Assembly: GCF_001276515.1 (NCBI RefSeq)
Contig: NZ_LDVZ01000010.1
Location: forward strand, 1-64,000
Direction of reading: 5' to 3'
Source of the DNA: Haemophilus sp. C1
GTDB taxonomy: Bacteria > Pseudomonadota > Gammaproteobacteria > Enterobacterales > Pasteurellaceae
DNA: 64,000 nucleotides
The position numbers and the translations under genes are program-made. Positions within the stretch are counted from its first letter, which is position 1, and the number at the start of each line of letters is the position of its first letter. Below the pieces are notes generated by a model. The model ran no database searches and was not told the origin of the DNA. It was given only the letters and a program-made list of their open reading frames with translations. Positions 40,243-50,006 of this stretch are shown here, piece by piece.

Positions 40243-40992
40243 TCAATAAAATTGTTTAGTATTCAAAAAGATTTGCTCTTGAACATAATGCAATGGTAAG
40301 GATTTTAATTCAGCTATTTTCTTCACTACTGCGAATAATTGCTCAGAAATTACCGCACTTTCAAATCCCTCGTGTTGCCAAGGACTATCCGTTTCAATCA
40401 TCAAACGGTTTAACGACAAATGTTGAGCAACATACTGCGTTTTAGGATTCCATAAAATATCAGGGGTTAGACTTGCAAAATAGGGTGTAGATAAAAATTT
40501 CTGAAAAGATTTTTCATCTGTCTTAAACCAGTGAAAGTGAGCACGTTGAATATTATGTTTCTGCAATAATTCAAGGGCAATATCTACATCATTATGCACA
40601 ATATGTAAATTTAACGGCAAATCCAATTTTTTCGCTATCAGAATAAATCGTTCTAGTAATTCAATGTAAAGTGCGTAATCCAAATTTGCATTTTCACGTT
40701 TAGAATAATGCGGCAATCCCACCTCGCCAATCGCAGAAATCGATGAATGATGTTCATCAATCCATTGAAATAATTCATCTTGCTCTTCTAAATTCAGCAA
40801 GGGCTGTTCAGGATGAAAACCAACTGCTATATAAAGTTTCTCGGGATAAGCCTGTTTTAAATTCAATAGTTTTTTAGCACTTTTTAGATTCGTACTTACT
40901 GCAAGCATACCTGTAATCTTTGAATCACCAAGTGTTTTCTGAATATTCTCATCAGAGAGTTGATCCAAATGAAGATGACTGTCAAATAGCAT
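40243..40992 (-). CDS. TatD-family metal-dependent hydrolase
   Basis: The 249-residue protein begins MLFDSHLHLDQL, with the metal-binding HxH of the TatD family. It also has AIGEVGLPHYSKRENAN (metal ligand glutamate), LNLHIVHNDVD, and the late motif LMIETDSPWQHEG. It is closest in type to YjjV of the TatD group (3'-exonuclease or deoxyribonuclease activity is known for TatD). A longer frame from a GTG at 41016 starts inside a terminator hairpin and is rejected; GGAA precedes the chosen ATG. Confidence 0.85.
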   Translation of the reverse strand: MLFDSHLHLDQLSDENIQKTLGDSKITGMLAVSTNLKSAKKLLNLKQAYPEKLYIAVGFHPEQPLLNLEEQDELFQWIDEHHSSISAIGEVGLPHYSKRENANLDYALYIELLERFILIAKKLDLPLNLHIVHNDVDIALELLQKHNIQRAHFHWFKTDEKSFQKFLSTPYFASLTPDILWNPKTQYVAQHLSLNRLMIETDSPWQHEGFESAVISEQLFAVVKKIAELKSLPLHYVQEQIFLNTKQFY

Positions 40993-41008
40993 ATTTTTTC
41001 CAATGAAA

Positions 41009-41028
41009 AACCGCACAAAAGTGCGGTT
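41009..41028 (-). terminator. USS hairpin terminator after mepK
   Basis: AACCGCACAAAAGTGCGGTT is an eight-base stem with a four-base loop; on the minus strand TTTTTC follows. It separates mepK from the TatD-like gene. Confidence 0.75.
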
Positions 41029-41043
41029 AATTTTAAATTTGTT

Positions 41044-41604
41044 TTACACGCCTTTCCAAGTTCTTACAGGGCCTGTATCTACGTGAATAAAATTGCTTGT
41101 TGGATAATAACCCACGCCACCATTTCTAAGACTTTCTGCAGAGGATTTCACTTTAATTAAAGGTACACCTACAATACGAAAATCAATAGCTTTTCCTTTA
41201 ATATGATAGCTATTACTTGCCACGCCTTTACTTTGACGATGGCGCATTGCATTAGTTGCAGCGGAACGATATCCACAAATTACTTCAATTTCAGCATTGC
41301 GAAAACCTAAATTACTTTGAATATTATAAAACTTGTGGAATAAACTTGGATCCATTCTATGAACTTGGTTTGTTCGTTTATCGCGCATAAAATGGTCCAA
41401 TTTCTTTAATATTGCGCTCGAGAAACCTTTGTGTGCAGAAAATTCACCACTTAATCGCTCTCCCGTATTAATGTTACGGAACGTCAAGATACGAGGCTTA
41501 GGTGTTGAAACCATTGCTAATACAGAATTTGGTAAAACTGATGCACCTAAAACAATTCCACCGAGCGACAGCCATTTACGTTTCTGTTTATCAACCTTCA
41601 TCAT
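41044..41604 (-). CDS. mepK: Murein endopeptidase MepK (YcbK, peptidase M15/DUF882)
   Basis: The 186-residue protein matches E. coli MepK through STPKPRILTFRNINTGE, ICGYRSAATNAM, SYHIKGKAIDFRI and FIHVDTGPVRTW; histidines and aspartate in these last motifs form the zinc site. MepK cleaves L,D (3-3) crosslinks. The leader KVDKQKRKWLSLGGIVLGAS resembles a twin-arginine signal, but the pair reads KR, not RR. The next gene upstream is an L,D-transpeptidase that makes 3-3 crosslinks, a neat functional pair. Confidence 0.9.
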   Translation of the reverse strand: MMKVDKQKRKWLSLGGIVLGASVLPNSVLAMVSTPKPRILTFRNINTGERLSGEFSAHKGFSSAILKKLDHFMRDKRTNQVHRMDPSLFHKFYNIQSNLGFRNAEIEVICGYRSAATNAMRHRQSKGVASNSYHIKGKAIDFRIVGVPLIKVKSSAESLRNGGVGYYPTSNFIHVDTGPVRTWKGV

Positions 41605-41631
41605 CTCTCCTTTCTATTTTTTGATGGATTA

Positions 41632-43092
41632 TTAAAGATATTTTTTGACGACATTCCAGTTAATTCCACTGAAATTCATCAATCCATCATATTTATAAAT
41701 ATCTGGCAATGCCTGAATATTTCCATTCTCAACCCAAGATGTCACATAGTATATAAATACTGGGTTTTCTGAACGAATTGGGGCAGAAACCGTTTTTTTA
41801 CTTTCTAAAATATTCTTTCTACGTTCATCAGACCAACCGACTTCTTTTAATAAAATACTAGCAAGTTGATCTGATTTTTCAACACGTACACAACCAGAAC
41901 TTAATGCGCGATCTTTACGGCTAAACAGCCCATGATTTGGTGTGTCATGTAAATAAATCGCATCTGAGCTCGGCATATTAAATTTATAATTACCCAATGC
42001 ACTATCGCCAGCGGCTTGTCGAACACGATAAGGGAATTTATTACTAATAGATTCCCAATCAATAGAAGCTGGATCAACGACATTTCCCTGACTATCTAAA
42101 ATTGAATAATTATGCTCCGCAATATAATTTGGATCCGCTTTCATTTTTGGCAATAAATCTTCATTGATTAAACGAGTTGGCGCATTCCAAGGGGGATTAA
42201 CTACTACATTGCTTAATTTACTATACATTACCGGTGTTCTGCGCGAATTTTTTCCAACAATCACCCGAGATTCTAAAATCAGCTCACCATCCCGATAATA
42301 CTGTAATTTATAACTTGGAATATTTACAAAGATACCATTATGAAAATCAGGAATTACTCGCAAACGCTGTGCATTAATTGCAAGTTTCTGCCCAATCTCG
42401 GATAATCCTGATGCAGATACCATTGATGATAATGCTTTAACAGTTTGATGATATAAGTGATTATCGCCCGATAAACTTTGTACAAAAACTAAAAGTTGGC
42501 CATTTTCTACCGCACTTAACCAACGTTGAATATGCTCATCTGCAGGTTGTTGAACTTGATAAGCACTAGATGAATAAAGCCAACGTTGAGCTTGTGCGCC
42601 TACATTTTGAGTATAATATAAATAATCTAGAAATATATCGCTCAATAAAACATCATAAGCTAATCCACCTTGTTGTTCGATCAATTCAAAGGATTCTAAG
42701 GATTTTGCTGAACGTTTAGAAATACCGCTAGCTACCATTGCGGCATAATCCTGTAATAATTGGCGAGCCGCAGCATTATCTTTCCATAATGGTGTATATT
42801 TACGTTCTGCATATAAACGAGCTAACAAAGGCTTAAACTGTAAAGCATGCTCACCTATTTCATGGGTTAGCGACATTTCTAAAATTGCTTGCTTTTCCTG
42901 TAATAAGCGAGCTTGATCTAACTTAATTTCTTCTTCAAGCTTTTGTTTTTCTTCTGGAGATAAATGCGAAACATCAATGCCATGAAGTTTCACAGATTGC
43001 TCATTTTTTGCAAAATCTGCTAAAGCGCATCCTGATGTCATCATTGATAATGACAACGCAAATACTGAGAGCTTTGCAGTGCTTTTAAACAT
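41632..43092 (-). CDS. ldtD: L,D-transpeptidase of the YcbB/LdtD type
   Basis: LdtD forms 3-3 crosslinks between peptidoglycan stems. The 486-residue protein has an N-terminal signal and a large domain with HNYSILDSQGNVVDPAS, then the YkuD catalytic site HDTPNHGLFSRKDRALSSGC followed by VRVE (cysteine about residue 404). The signal ends SMMTSGCALAD, which could be a weak lipobox or an ordinary cleavage site. Start at 43092 is preferred over an ATG two codons earlier because AAGGA is then at a normal distance. It lies 27 bp ahead of mepK. Confidence 0.88.
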   Translation of the reverse strand: MFKSTAKLSVFALSLSMMTSGCALADFAKNEQSVKLHGIDVSHLSPEEKQKLEEEIKLDQARLLQEKQAILEMSLTHEIGEHALQFKPLLARLYAERKYTPLWKDNAAARQLLQDYAAMVASGISKRSAKSLESFELIEQQGGLAYDVLLSDIFLDYLYYTQNVGAQAQRWLYSSSAYQVQQPADEHIQRWLSAVENGQLLVFVQSLSGDNHLYHQTVKALSSMVSASGLSEIGQKLAINAQRLRVIPDFHNGIFVNIPSYKLQYYRDGELILESRVIVGKNSRRTPVMYSKLSNVVVNPPWNAPTRLINEDLLPKMKADPNYIAEHNYSILDSQGNVVDPASIDWESISNKFPYRVRQAAGDSALGNYKFNMPSSDAIYLHDTPNHGLFSRKDRALSSGCVRVEKSDQLASILLKEVGWSDERRKNILESKKTVSAPIRSENPVFIYYVTSWVENGNIQALPDIYKYDGLMNFSGINWNVVKKYL

Positions 43093-43119
43093 AGCCATTC
43101 CTTAAACATTCCCTAAAAC

Positions 43120-43158
43120 AACCGCACTTTATTTAGTTCTAAAATAAAGTGCGGTTAA
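43120..43158 (-). terminator. USS-pair terminator after prc
   Basis: AACCGCACTTTATTT / AAATAAAGTGCGGTT is a 15-base stem with a short loop. It lies between prc and the L,D-transpeptidase gene. Confidence 0.75.
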
Positions 43159-43165
43159 AATAATT

Positions 43166-45241
43166 TTATTTTTTCTCTTCTACTGTCTCTGTTGGTTTCT
43201 GAGTTTCTTTACCAACATCTTGCCCAGTTGAATTCAACATAACAAAATCCGCAGCCATTTTTTCTGCTTCTTTTAAGAAGAAATCTGGCGCCTCATAATC
43301 TTTCGGTAAATCATCAATATCATTTAAGGCTTTTTTACCTTCGCGTTTAAAACGCTCATTAATATCTTTTAAGCGTCTTGCATCATCCTTATCATTTTCA
43401 GCTTTACGCGTTTGATAATTCAATGATAAGAATTTGCGATCACGTCGCTCATTACGAATTTTTAAATCTTCATTCAATGCAACAAATTCAGGATCTTTAG
43501 CAATACGCTCAAGATGTTTTTTATTTAATACATCAACATCTTTGCGGGCATTACCAACTTCTTTATAAGTTGCAGATGGAATTTTATCCCACGGCAATGC
43601 ATTATCTTCTTTATCTTCGCCATATTCTTTCGCATCGATAATTTCAGGGAAATTAATATCTGCCGCCACACCTTTTAATTGTGTTGATCCGCCATTAATT
43701 CGATAGAATTTTTGGATGGTATATTGCAATAAACCTAACGGCGTCTGATCCAAATCATACACAAAATTCAAAGGACGACTTTGCTGAACGGTACCTTTAC
43801 CATAAGTATTTTGTCCAATTACAATACCGCGATTATAATCCTGCATTGCCGCTGCAAAAATCTCTGATGCAGAAGCGCTGTAACGGTTAATCATCACAAA
43901 CAAAGGACCTTTATATTGTTGTTCTGCATCATCGTCCTCATGTACACGAATTCGTTGGTAAGCATCACGTACTTGTACAACGGGACCATTAGTAATAAAC
44001 AAACCACTTAAAGCAACCGCTTCTGTTAATGCGCCACCACCGTTCTCACGCAAATCAATAATTAACGCATCGACTTTTTGTTTTTCTGCTTTAACCAATA
44101 ATTTTTTAACATCATCAGTTAAACCAATATAGAAACTTGGCACTTTAATTACCGCAATATTTTTACCATCTGCTTTATCCATGGTTAATTTTGCAGCTTG
44201 ATCTTCAATACGCACTTTATCGCGCACTAAAGTAATAATACGAGATTTTCCACCTTTAGACGGCTCAATTTCTAACCGCACTTTTGTGCCTTTTTTACCT
44301 TTGATTTTCTCAACGATATCTTCTAAACGCCAGCCAACGATATCTTCAATCTCCCCTGTAGCTTGCCCCACACCAATAATTTTATCTCCTGGATGCAATT
44401 TTTTGCTTTTCTCCGCAGGTGCGCCAGGAACAAGTGATTTAATACTTGTTTCATCATCTTCTGATTGTAACGTTGCCCCAATCCCCTCAAGAGAAAGATT
44501 CATGCTTTCGTTAAAACTTTTCGCGGTTCTTGGTGCAAGATAGCTTGTATGTGGATCAATTTCGCGAGCAAATGCATTTAAATAAGTTTGAAGAATGTCA
44601 TCTGCCTTCGTTTGAGTTAAACGGCGAATTGCCAAATTATAACGTTTAGTAAGTTTTGACTTAATTTCTGACCATTTTTTATCTTTTAATTTAAGATTGA
44701 TAATGTCATTTTTTACTCGTTCTTCCCAAAGTTTGTTGGCTTCCTCTTCGGTTTTCGGAAATGCCGCTTTTTCACGATCAATTTCAATTTGATCCTGTCC
44801 ATTCAAATCAGGCTCTTTATCTAATAAAGACAACGCGTAAGCATAACGTTCATAACGACGTTTCATCATTACATCATAAATATCAAAAGCAGCAGAAAGA
44901 TCACCTTGATTTAACTGGTCATCCAACTTAGCACCATATTTTTGACGAAGTTCATCTATATCAGATTGCAAAAAGGTGTTATGGCTAAAATCAATATTTT
45001 TGATATAACGATCAAAAATCTTCTCAGAAAAAGCATCATCCAATGAGATCTTTCGATAATGCGATTGGGTCAATCGAGTCGTTGCACGCTTAGTCGCCAA
45101 CTGATTCGCTTCGCTTGCTGTTGGAATAGTAATATCGCTCAGTTTTAATTTAGGCTGCACAGCAAAAGCAGGCACAGAGCCGATTAACAATGCCGATAAC
45201 AATGCGCTAGTAATCACATTTTTTGAAATATTAGATCTCAT
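43166..45241 (-). CDS. prc: Tail-specific (carboxy-terminal) protease Prc
   Basis: Prc is a periplasmic S41 protease that trims FtsI and degrades envelope proteins, including the murein endopeptidase MepS in E. coli. The 691-residue protein has a signal peptide (to AFA, about residue 28) and a PDZ domain around GIGATLQSEDDETSIKSLVP. The catalytic serine is in NRYSASASEIFAAAMQ and the lysine in NTYGKGTVQQSRPL. GGGAAAGG precedes the ATG. It follows proQ closely, as in E. coli. Confidence 0.95.
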   Translation of the reverse strand: MRSNISKNVITSALLSALLIGSVPAFAVQPKLKLSDITIPTASEANQLATKRATTRLTQSHYRKISLDDAFSEKIFDRYIKNIDFSHNTFLQSDIDELRQKYGAKLDDQLNQGDLSAAFDIYDVMMKRRYERYAYALSLLDKEPDLNGQDQIEIDREKAAFPKTEEEANKLWEERVKNDIINLKLKDKKWSEIKSKLTKRYNLAIRRLTQTKADDILQTYLNAFAREIDPHTSYLAPRTAKSFNESMNLSLEGIGATLQSEDDETSIKSLVPGAPAEKSKKLHPGDKIIGVGQATGEIEDIVGWRLEDIVEKIKGKKGTKVRLEIEPSKGGKSRIITLVRDKVRIEDQAAKLTMDKADGKNIAVIKVPSFYIGLTDDVKKLLVKAEKQKVDALIIDLRENGGGALTEAVALSGLFITNGPVVQVRDAYQRIRVHEDDDAEQQYKGPLFVMINRYSASASEIFAAAMQDYNRGIVIGQNTYGKGTVQQSRPLNFVYDLDQTPLGLLQYTIQKFYRINGGSTQLKGVAADINFPEIIDAKEYGEDKEDNALPWDKIPSATYKEVGNARKDVDVLNKKHLERIAKDPEFVALNEDLKIRNERRDRKFLSLNYQTRKAENDKDDARRLKDINERFKREGKKALNDIDDLPKDYEAPDFFLKEAEKMAADFVMLNSTGQDVGKETQKPTETVEEKK

Positions 45242-45268
45242 AACCTTTCCCGAGTAAAAATTAAATCA

Positions 45269-45907
45269 TTATGCAAATAAACGATCTGCAGCTACACTCA
45301 TAACCAAACCGTTTTCAAGTTGAACACGTGCTGAATCTTTTAGAACTTCCACCACAGTTGCTTTTTTCGCATGATCGCCAGCTTTTACTTTCACCACAGA
45401 ACCAACAGAAATTTGTGAAAAATCAACCGCACTTAATGACGGCTTATTGAAATGTTTAGCATTTTTATTTGCAGGTTTACGTGGACGTTGTTTTTGTTGA
45501 GCTCTTTTCGCTGCCGCTTCAGCTTTACGTTTTTCAGCAACGCGTGCTTTAGCTTCAGCAAGCTGTTGAGTTGCATGGGCTACATGTTCCGCTTCTAATA
45601 CTCCAGCTGGATTACCTTGTAAATCTACACGCACTGCGCCTTCGCGACAGCCATGTAAATAACGCCAATTTGATGTGTATTGACGAAGAGCCTGACGCAA
45701 CTGAGTTTTGCTTACACGCTCATCATCTTGTAATGCTTCCGCTAAATCTTGGAACAGACCAATTTTTAATGGTTTTGCTTCGCCTTCTAAAATAAAGCAA
45801 AGAGGGAATTTTTCAGCCAAATACGCAATAATATCTTTTGTATTGGTTAATTTTTGTGAATTTACTTGCGCATCAGCTACCTGAACGCTAGATTGAGAAT
45901 CAGTCAT
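45269..45907 (-). CDS. proQ: RNA chaperone ProQ
   Basis: ProQ is a global small-RNA and mRNA-binding chaperone. The 212-residue protein has a FinO-type N-terminal domain (residues about 20-125, including LKIGLFQDLAEALQDDERVS and WRYLHGCREGAVRVDLQG) and a basic, alanine/lysine-rich linker. A small C-terminal domain follows (SVGSVVKVKAGDHAKKATVV, ending AADRLFA). It lies 27 bp before prc on the same strand, the same order as in E. coli, where proQ and prc are co-transcribed. Confidence 0.95.
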   Translation of the reverse strand: MTDSQSSVQVADAQVNSQKLTNTKDIIAYLAEKFPLCFILEGEAKPLKIGLFQDLAEALQDDERVSKTQLRQALRQYTSNWRYLHGCREGAVRVDLQGNPAGVLEAEHVAHATQQLAEAKARVAEKRKAEAAAKRAQQKQRPRKPANKNAKHFNKPSLSAVDFSQISVGSVVKVKAGDHAKKATVVEVLKDSARVQLENGLVMSVAADRLFA

Positions 45908-46086
45908 GTTAGTTATCCTAGGGTAAATATAAACTGGTTTAGTTTATCGCACTTTTTACAAAATTTACAATGAATCAAAACATTGTGAATAAATTTCGCA
46001 CAAAAATAGTCAAGATCACTTCACATACAAGCTGAAACAAGGCTAAAATGCGCCGTTTTTAACAACCGAATAAAAGATAATCTTTC

Positions 46087-47340
46087 GTGCAAGAATCAAA
46101 CCTCACACAAAAATTATTTCAAATTATAAAATGCGAAGAATGTGATGCTAGTAGCGTAGAAACACCTTTAATATTAAATAAAGATGAACAAGCTGAATGT
46201 CCACGTTGCCATCATCATTTAGCGACAGGTGGGCGTTGGTCTGTTCATCGTTGCGCAATGGTTGCTTTGTCGATCCTTATTTTGATGCCATTTGCCTTAG
46301 GTTATCCCCTATTAAGTCTTCATTTATTAGGTGTAAAAATTGATGCCTCTATTTGGGAAGGTATTTGGAAAATGTCAGTGGCAGGCTATGAATATACTGC
46401 CTTTATGGTGTTTATCTGTGCCGTTGTGATGCCAATTACCTTTGCAATTTTAGTCATCATGCTCTGGATTGCAAAAATTTTGCATATTAAACCTCGCAGT
46501 ATTTTGCTTTTTTTAGGTTATATAAAACCTTGGGTTATGTTTGATGTATATTTAGTCGCGCTGGGCGTCACAATGTTCAAAGTGCGTGAATATGCAACAC
46601 TGGAAATTAATGTTTATTTAATTCCCTTTATTTTCACCGCACTTTTGACAACCTTACTTTTTATCAAATTAAACCTTAAAGCATTATGGAAAGAGTTTTA
46701 TCCCGAAAATGAACCCGCTTATGATGCAAACAACATTGAATTATGTGATGCTTGTAACTATACATTTTCAGAAAATGGTATTCATTACGATAAAAAGAAC
46801 AACCCACGATGTCCGCGCTGTTTATCTCCGGTTCATATTTCAGATAATATTAAGTTACAACGCACTTGGGCAAGTTTGATTGCAGGGATTATTATGCTCT
46901 TCCCAGCAAATTTATTACCCATATCAGGCATTTATTTAACAGGAGCACTCTCTGAAGATACATTAATATCTGGTGTCATTTCTTTTGTTAACATGGGCAG
47001 TTATTTTGTTGCTTTCGTGGTATTCTTTGCGAGTATTTTTGTCCCAATCAGTAAAGCTGTAATTTTACTTTATTTACTAAGTTGTGTTCATTTTAAATGG
47101 CGACATTCTATAAAATGGCAAATACGTTTATTGCATATTGTGCATTTCGTTGGACGCTGGTCGATGCTCGATTTATTTGTATTGGCCTTAATGATGTCTC
47201 TAGTAACGCGCGGTGAAATTATTAATTTTACCGTTGGTCCTGGCGCATTTTACTTCGGCGCTGCCGTATTTTGCAGCATGATTTCAACCTCACAATTTGA
47301 TAGTCGATTAATTTGGAAAATTTATGACAGAGAAAAATAG
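46087..47340 (+). CDS. letA: Lipid transport membrane protein LetA (YebS, PqiA family)
   Basis: The 417-residue inner-membrane protein has two tandem PqiA modules. Each starts with a zinc ribbon (CEECDASSVETP with CPRCHHH; CDACNYTF with CPRCLSP), followed by about four helices. It is placed with LetA rather than PqiA because its partner has seven MCE domains. It starts at GTG, as no in-frame ATG lies nearby; a 13-base palindrome AAAGATAATCTTT sits just before it where a ribosome site would be. It overlaps letB by 17 bases. Confidence 0.87.
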   Translation: MQESNLTQKLFQIIKCEECDASSVETPLILNKDEQAECPRCHHHLATGGRWSVHRCAMVALSILILMPFALGYPLLSLHLLGVKIDASIWEGIWKMSVAGYEYTAFMVFICAVVMPITFAILVIMLWIAKILHIKPRSILLFLGYIKPWVMFDVYLVALGVTMFKVREYATLEINVYLIPFIFTALLTTLLFIKLNLKALWKEFYPENEPAYDANNIELCDACNYTFSENGIHYDKKNNPRCPRCLSPVHISDNIKLQRTWASLIAGIIMLFPANLLPISGIYLTGALSEDTLISGVISFVNMGSYFVAFVVFFASIFVPISKAVILLYLLSCVHFKWRHSIKWQIRLLHIVHFVGRWSMLDLFVLALMMSLVTRGEIINFTVGPGAFYFGAAVFCSMISTSQFDSRLIWKIYDREK

Positions 47341-49963
47341 TTCTTCAATGAAAGATCAACATACAGAAATGACAGCGGCAGTACGAAAAACTCGTCGTAT
47401 TTCTCCATTTTGGTTACTTCCCTTTATTGCATTATGTATTGGGGCAATTTTATTCTTCCAAATTGTTAAGGAACGTGGCTCAAGCATCACGATTACCTTT
47501 ACCAATGGTTCTGGTATCGTTGCGGATAAAACACAAGTTCGCTACCAAGGTTTGCAAATTGGTGTAGTAAAAAAAGTAAATTTCACAGATAACATGCAAA
47601 AAGTGGAGGTTGTTGCCAATATCAATCCTGAAGCATCAAGTATTTTGCGTGAAAATACAAAATTCTGGCTTGTTCAACCAAATGTATCACTTGCAGGCAT
47701 TTCAGGTTTAGATTCTCTCGTATCAGGCAATTACATCGCTCTTCAACCGGGTGATGGCGATCGCGAAGATGAATTTATTGCGGAAGAACAAGGCCCCATT
47801 GCCCAAGTTTCGCCTGGAGATTTATTGATTCACTTAATTTCTGATGATTTAGGCTCAATTTCTATCGGTGCGTCCGTCTATTTTAAAAAATTACCTGTAG
47901 GAAAAATTTATGATTACCGCATTAATAAAGACAATAAAGTAGAAATAGATGTGGTGATTGATAAAGCCTATGCACGGTTTGTGAAAAAAGATTCACGTTT
48001 TTGGAACATCAGTGGCATTAACGCTAACATTAGCCCGTCGGGCCTAAATCTAAATGTAGAAAGTTTAAATGCGGTTGTACAAGGTGCCGTTTCTTTTGAC
48101 TCTCCAGCTGACAGCCCAAAGGCAGATGAAAATAGTCATTTCACGCTGTATACCAATTTAAAAGCCGCAAAACGTGGGATTGAAGTCAACGTAAATATCC
48201 CAGCATCTGCTGGTCTCGTTGCAGGACAGACTGAAGTTTATTCTCAAGATAATCCTATCGGGATTCTTTCTAAAATAAGTGCGATTGAAAATAACGATGA
48301 AATTTTAGAAGGCAGTTTATTGATCGATCCAAACCAAGCCTCTTTATTTAAAGCAAATAGCAAAATCGTACTTCGCAATAAAAAAATGGATCTTGGTAAT
48401 TTAGCAGATCCCAAAAAATTCTTTCGTGGCGAATATTTTGATGTCATTGCTGGAGATGGTGAAACTAAGCATCAATTTGATGTCATTAAAGAAAATGAGT
48501 TATTACTCAATGCACCTAATACATTAGTTTTAACACTCACCGCACCAGAAAATTATGGTGTAAGTGAAGGGCAAAGTGTGTTTTATAACAATATACCAAT
48601 CGGACAAATTGTTTCACAAAAAATTGATGTAAATGGTGTGCAATTTAAGGTGGCAATTGCATCTGAATATCGCAATTTAATTCACGAAAACACACAATTT
48701 GTCGCAGCAACAAATTTTGATATCAGCGTTGGATTAGACGGATTGCGTTTTGAATCCGCGACACCAGAAAAATGGTTACAAGGTGGCGTACGAGTATTAA
48801 CGAAACAAGGTCAGGGAAAAGCTAAAGATAGCTATCCGCTTTATCAAAATATCAGCAATGCTGAACATGGCATCACAGGAAATATTCTTACGCCAACGAT
48901 AACCTTACACACCCAAACGTTACCAAGCATTGATAAAGGCTCTCTCGTGCTATATCGTCAATTTGAGGTAGGAAAAATTTTAAATATTAAACCTAAAACT
49001 AATAGCTTTGATGTAGAGGTTTATATTTATCCCTCCTATCAACATTTGTTGACCGATAAAAGCCGTTTTTGGGTAGAAAGTGCGGCAAAAATTGATATCA
49101 CACCTAAAGGAATTAGCATTCAAGCAACGCCACTTGCGCGTTCGTTAAAAGGTGCGATTAGCTTTGATAATAGTGGTTCGGGCAATAATCGAACACTTTA
49201 CGCAAATGAAAGTTATGCAAAATCTATCGGGCTTGCCATCACCTTAACGGCAGATGATGCAACCAATCTAAGCAAAGGGATGAGTCTGCGCTATTTGGGT
49301 TTAGACGTGGGGCAAATTGACAGTATTCAGCTTGATGCCAAATCTAAACGCATCACTGCAAAAGCGTTAATAAATCCGAATTATATGAATATGATTGCAA
49401 AAGAAGGTTCTAACTTTACGATTATCTCACCACAAATTTCAGCAGGTGGAATAGATAACCTTGATAGCCTATTACAGCCTTATATCGATATTGAAATCGG
49501 GAATGGTAAAGCAAAAACACAATTCAATTTAGCTCAAACAGCACCACAACGTAATAAATTTAATGGTACGCCATTTATTTTAGAAACACGTGATGCCATG
49601 AATTTAAGTGAAGGTTCACCAATTCTTTATCGAGGCGTAGAAGTGGGTACAGTGAAAAAATTTGAGCTTAACAGTCTTGGTGATCGCGTCTTAGTGCATA
49701 TTGCAATCATGCCGAAATATAGCCATCTTGTTCGACAAAATACAGAGTTTTGGATTGCATCAGGCTATGACTTTACCTTAGGCTGGAAAGGTGCAGCATT
49801 TAATACAGGAAGTGTTCAACAGTTGCTAAAAGGTGGTATTTCTTTCTCCACACCAGCAGAAAAAGAAATTCAACCACAGGCGCAACCAAACAAACGTTTC
49901 TTACTTCAAATAAAACGCCCTGAAGAAGTGCAAACTTGGGGAAGCGGCGCGTTACCACAATAA
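47324..49963 (+). CDS. letB: Intermembrane phospholipid transport protein LetB (seven MCE domains)
   Basis: LetB forms a periplasm-spanning tube for lipid movement between membranes. The 879-residue protein has one N-terminal membrane helix (WLLPFIALCIGAILFFQIV) and seven MCE repeats, whose cores I count at about residues 48, 160, 280, 395, 525, 640 and 750 (for example VRYQGLQIGVVKKV, VFYNNIPIGQIVSQ, ILYRGVEVGTVKKF). E. coli LetB also has seven, while PqiB has three. It is often annotated simply as PqiB. Confidence 0.9.
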   Translation: MTEKNSSSMKDQHTEMTAAVRKTRRISPFWLLPFIALCIGAILFFQIVKERGSSITITFTNGSGIVADKTQVRYQGLQIGVVKKVNFTDNMQKVEVVANINPEASSILRENTKFWLVQPNVSLAGISGLDSLVSGNYIALQPGDGDREDEFIAEEQGPIAQVSPGDLLIHLISDDLGSISIGASVYFKKLPVGKIYDYRINKDNKVEIDVVIDKAYARFVKKDSRFWNISGINANISPSGLNLNVESLNAVVQGAVSFDSPADSPKADENSHFTLYTNLKAAKRGIEVNVNIPASAGLVAGQTEVYSQDNPIGILSKISAIENNDEILEGSLLIDPNQASLFKANSKIVLRNKKMDLGNLADPKKFFRGEYFDVIAGDGETKHQFDVIKENELLLNAPNTLVLTLTAPENYGVSEGQSVFYNNIPIGQIVSQKIDVNGVQFKVAIASEYRNLIHENTQFVAATNFDISVGLDGLRFESATPEKWLQGGVRVLTKQGQGKAKDSYPLYQNISNAEHGITGNILTPTITLHTQTLPSIDKGSLVLYRQFEVGKILNIKPKTNSFDVEVYIYPSYQHLLTDKSRFWVESAAKIDITPKGISIQATPLARSLKGAISFDNSGSGNNRTLYANESYAKSIGLAITLTADDATNLSKGMSLRYLGLDVGQIDSIQLDAKSKRITAKALINPNYMNMIAKEGSNFTIISPQISAGGIDNLDSLLQPYIDIEIGNGKAKTQFNLAQTAPQRNKFNGTPFILETRDAMNLSEGSPILYRGVEVGTVKKFELNSLGDRVLVHIAIMPKYSHLVRQNTEFWIASGYDFTLGWKGAAFNTGSVQQLLKGGISFSTPAEKEIQPQAQPNKRFLLQIKRPEEVQTWGSGALPQ

Positions 49964-49965
49964 AT

Positions 49966-50006
49966 AAAAAATGGATTAAACGGTAAAAGGTTTAATCCAT
50001 TTTTTA
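49966..50006. terminator. Terminator between letB and the patatin-like gene
   Basis: AAAAAATGGATTAAA / TTTAATCCATTTTTT is a 15-base perfect stem with a ten-base loop and T-runs on both strands, between two convergent genes. Confidence 0.85.

Noticed and set aside
40993..41016. Longer start (GTG) for the TatD-like protein
   Set aside because: The GTG lies inside the mepK terminator hairpin and the extra residues are absent from the family.
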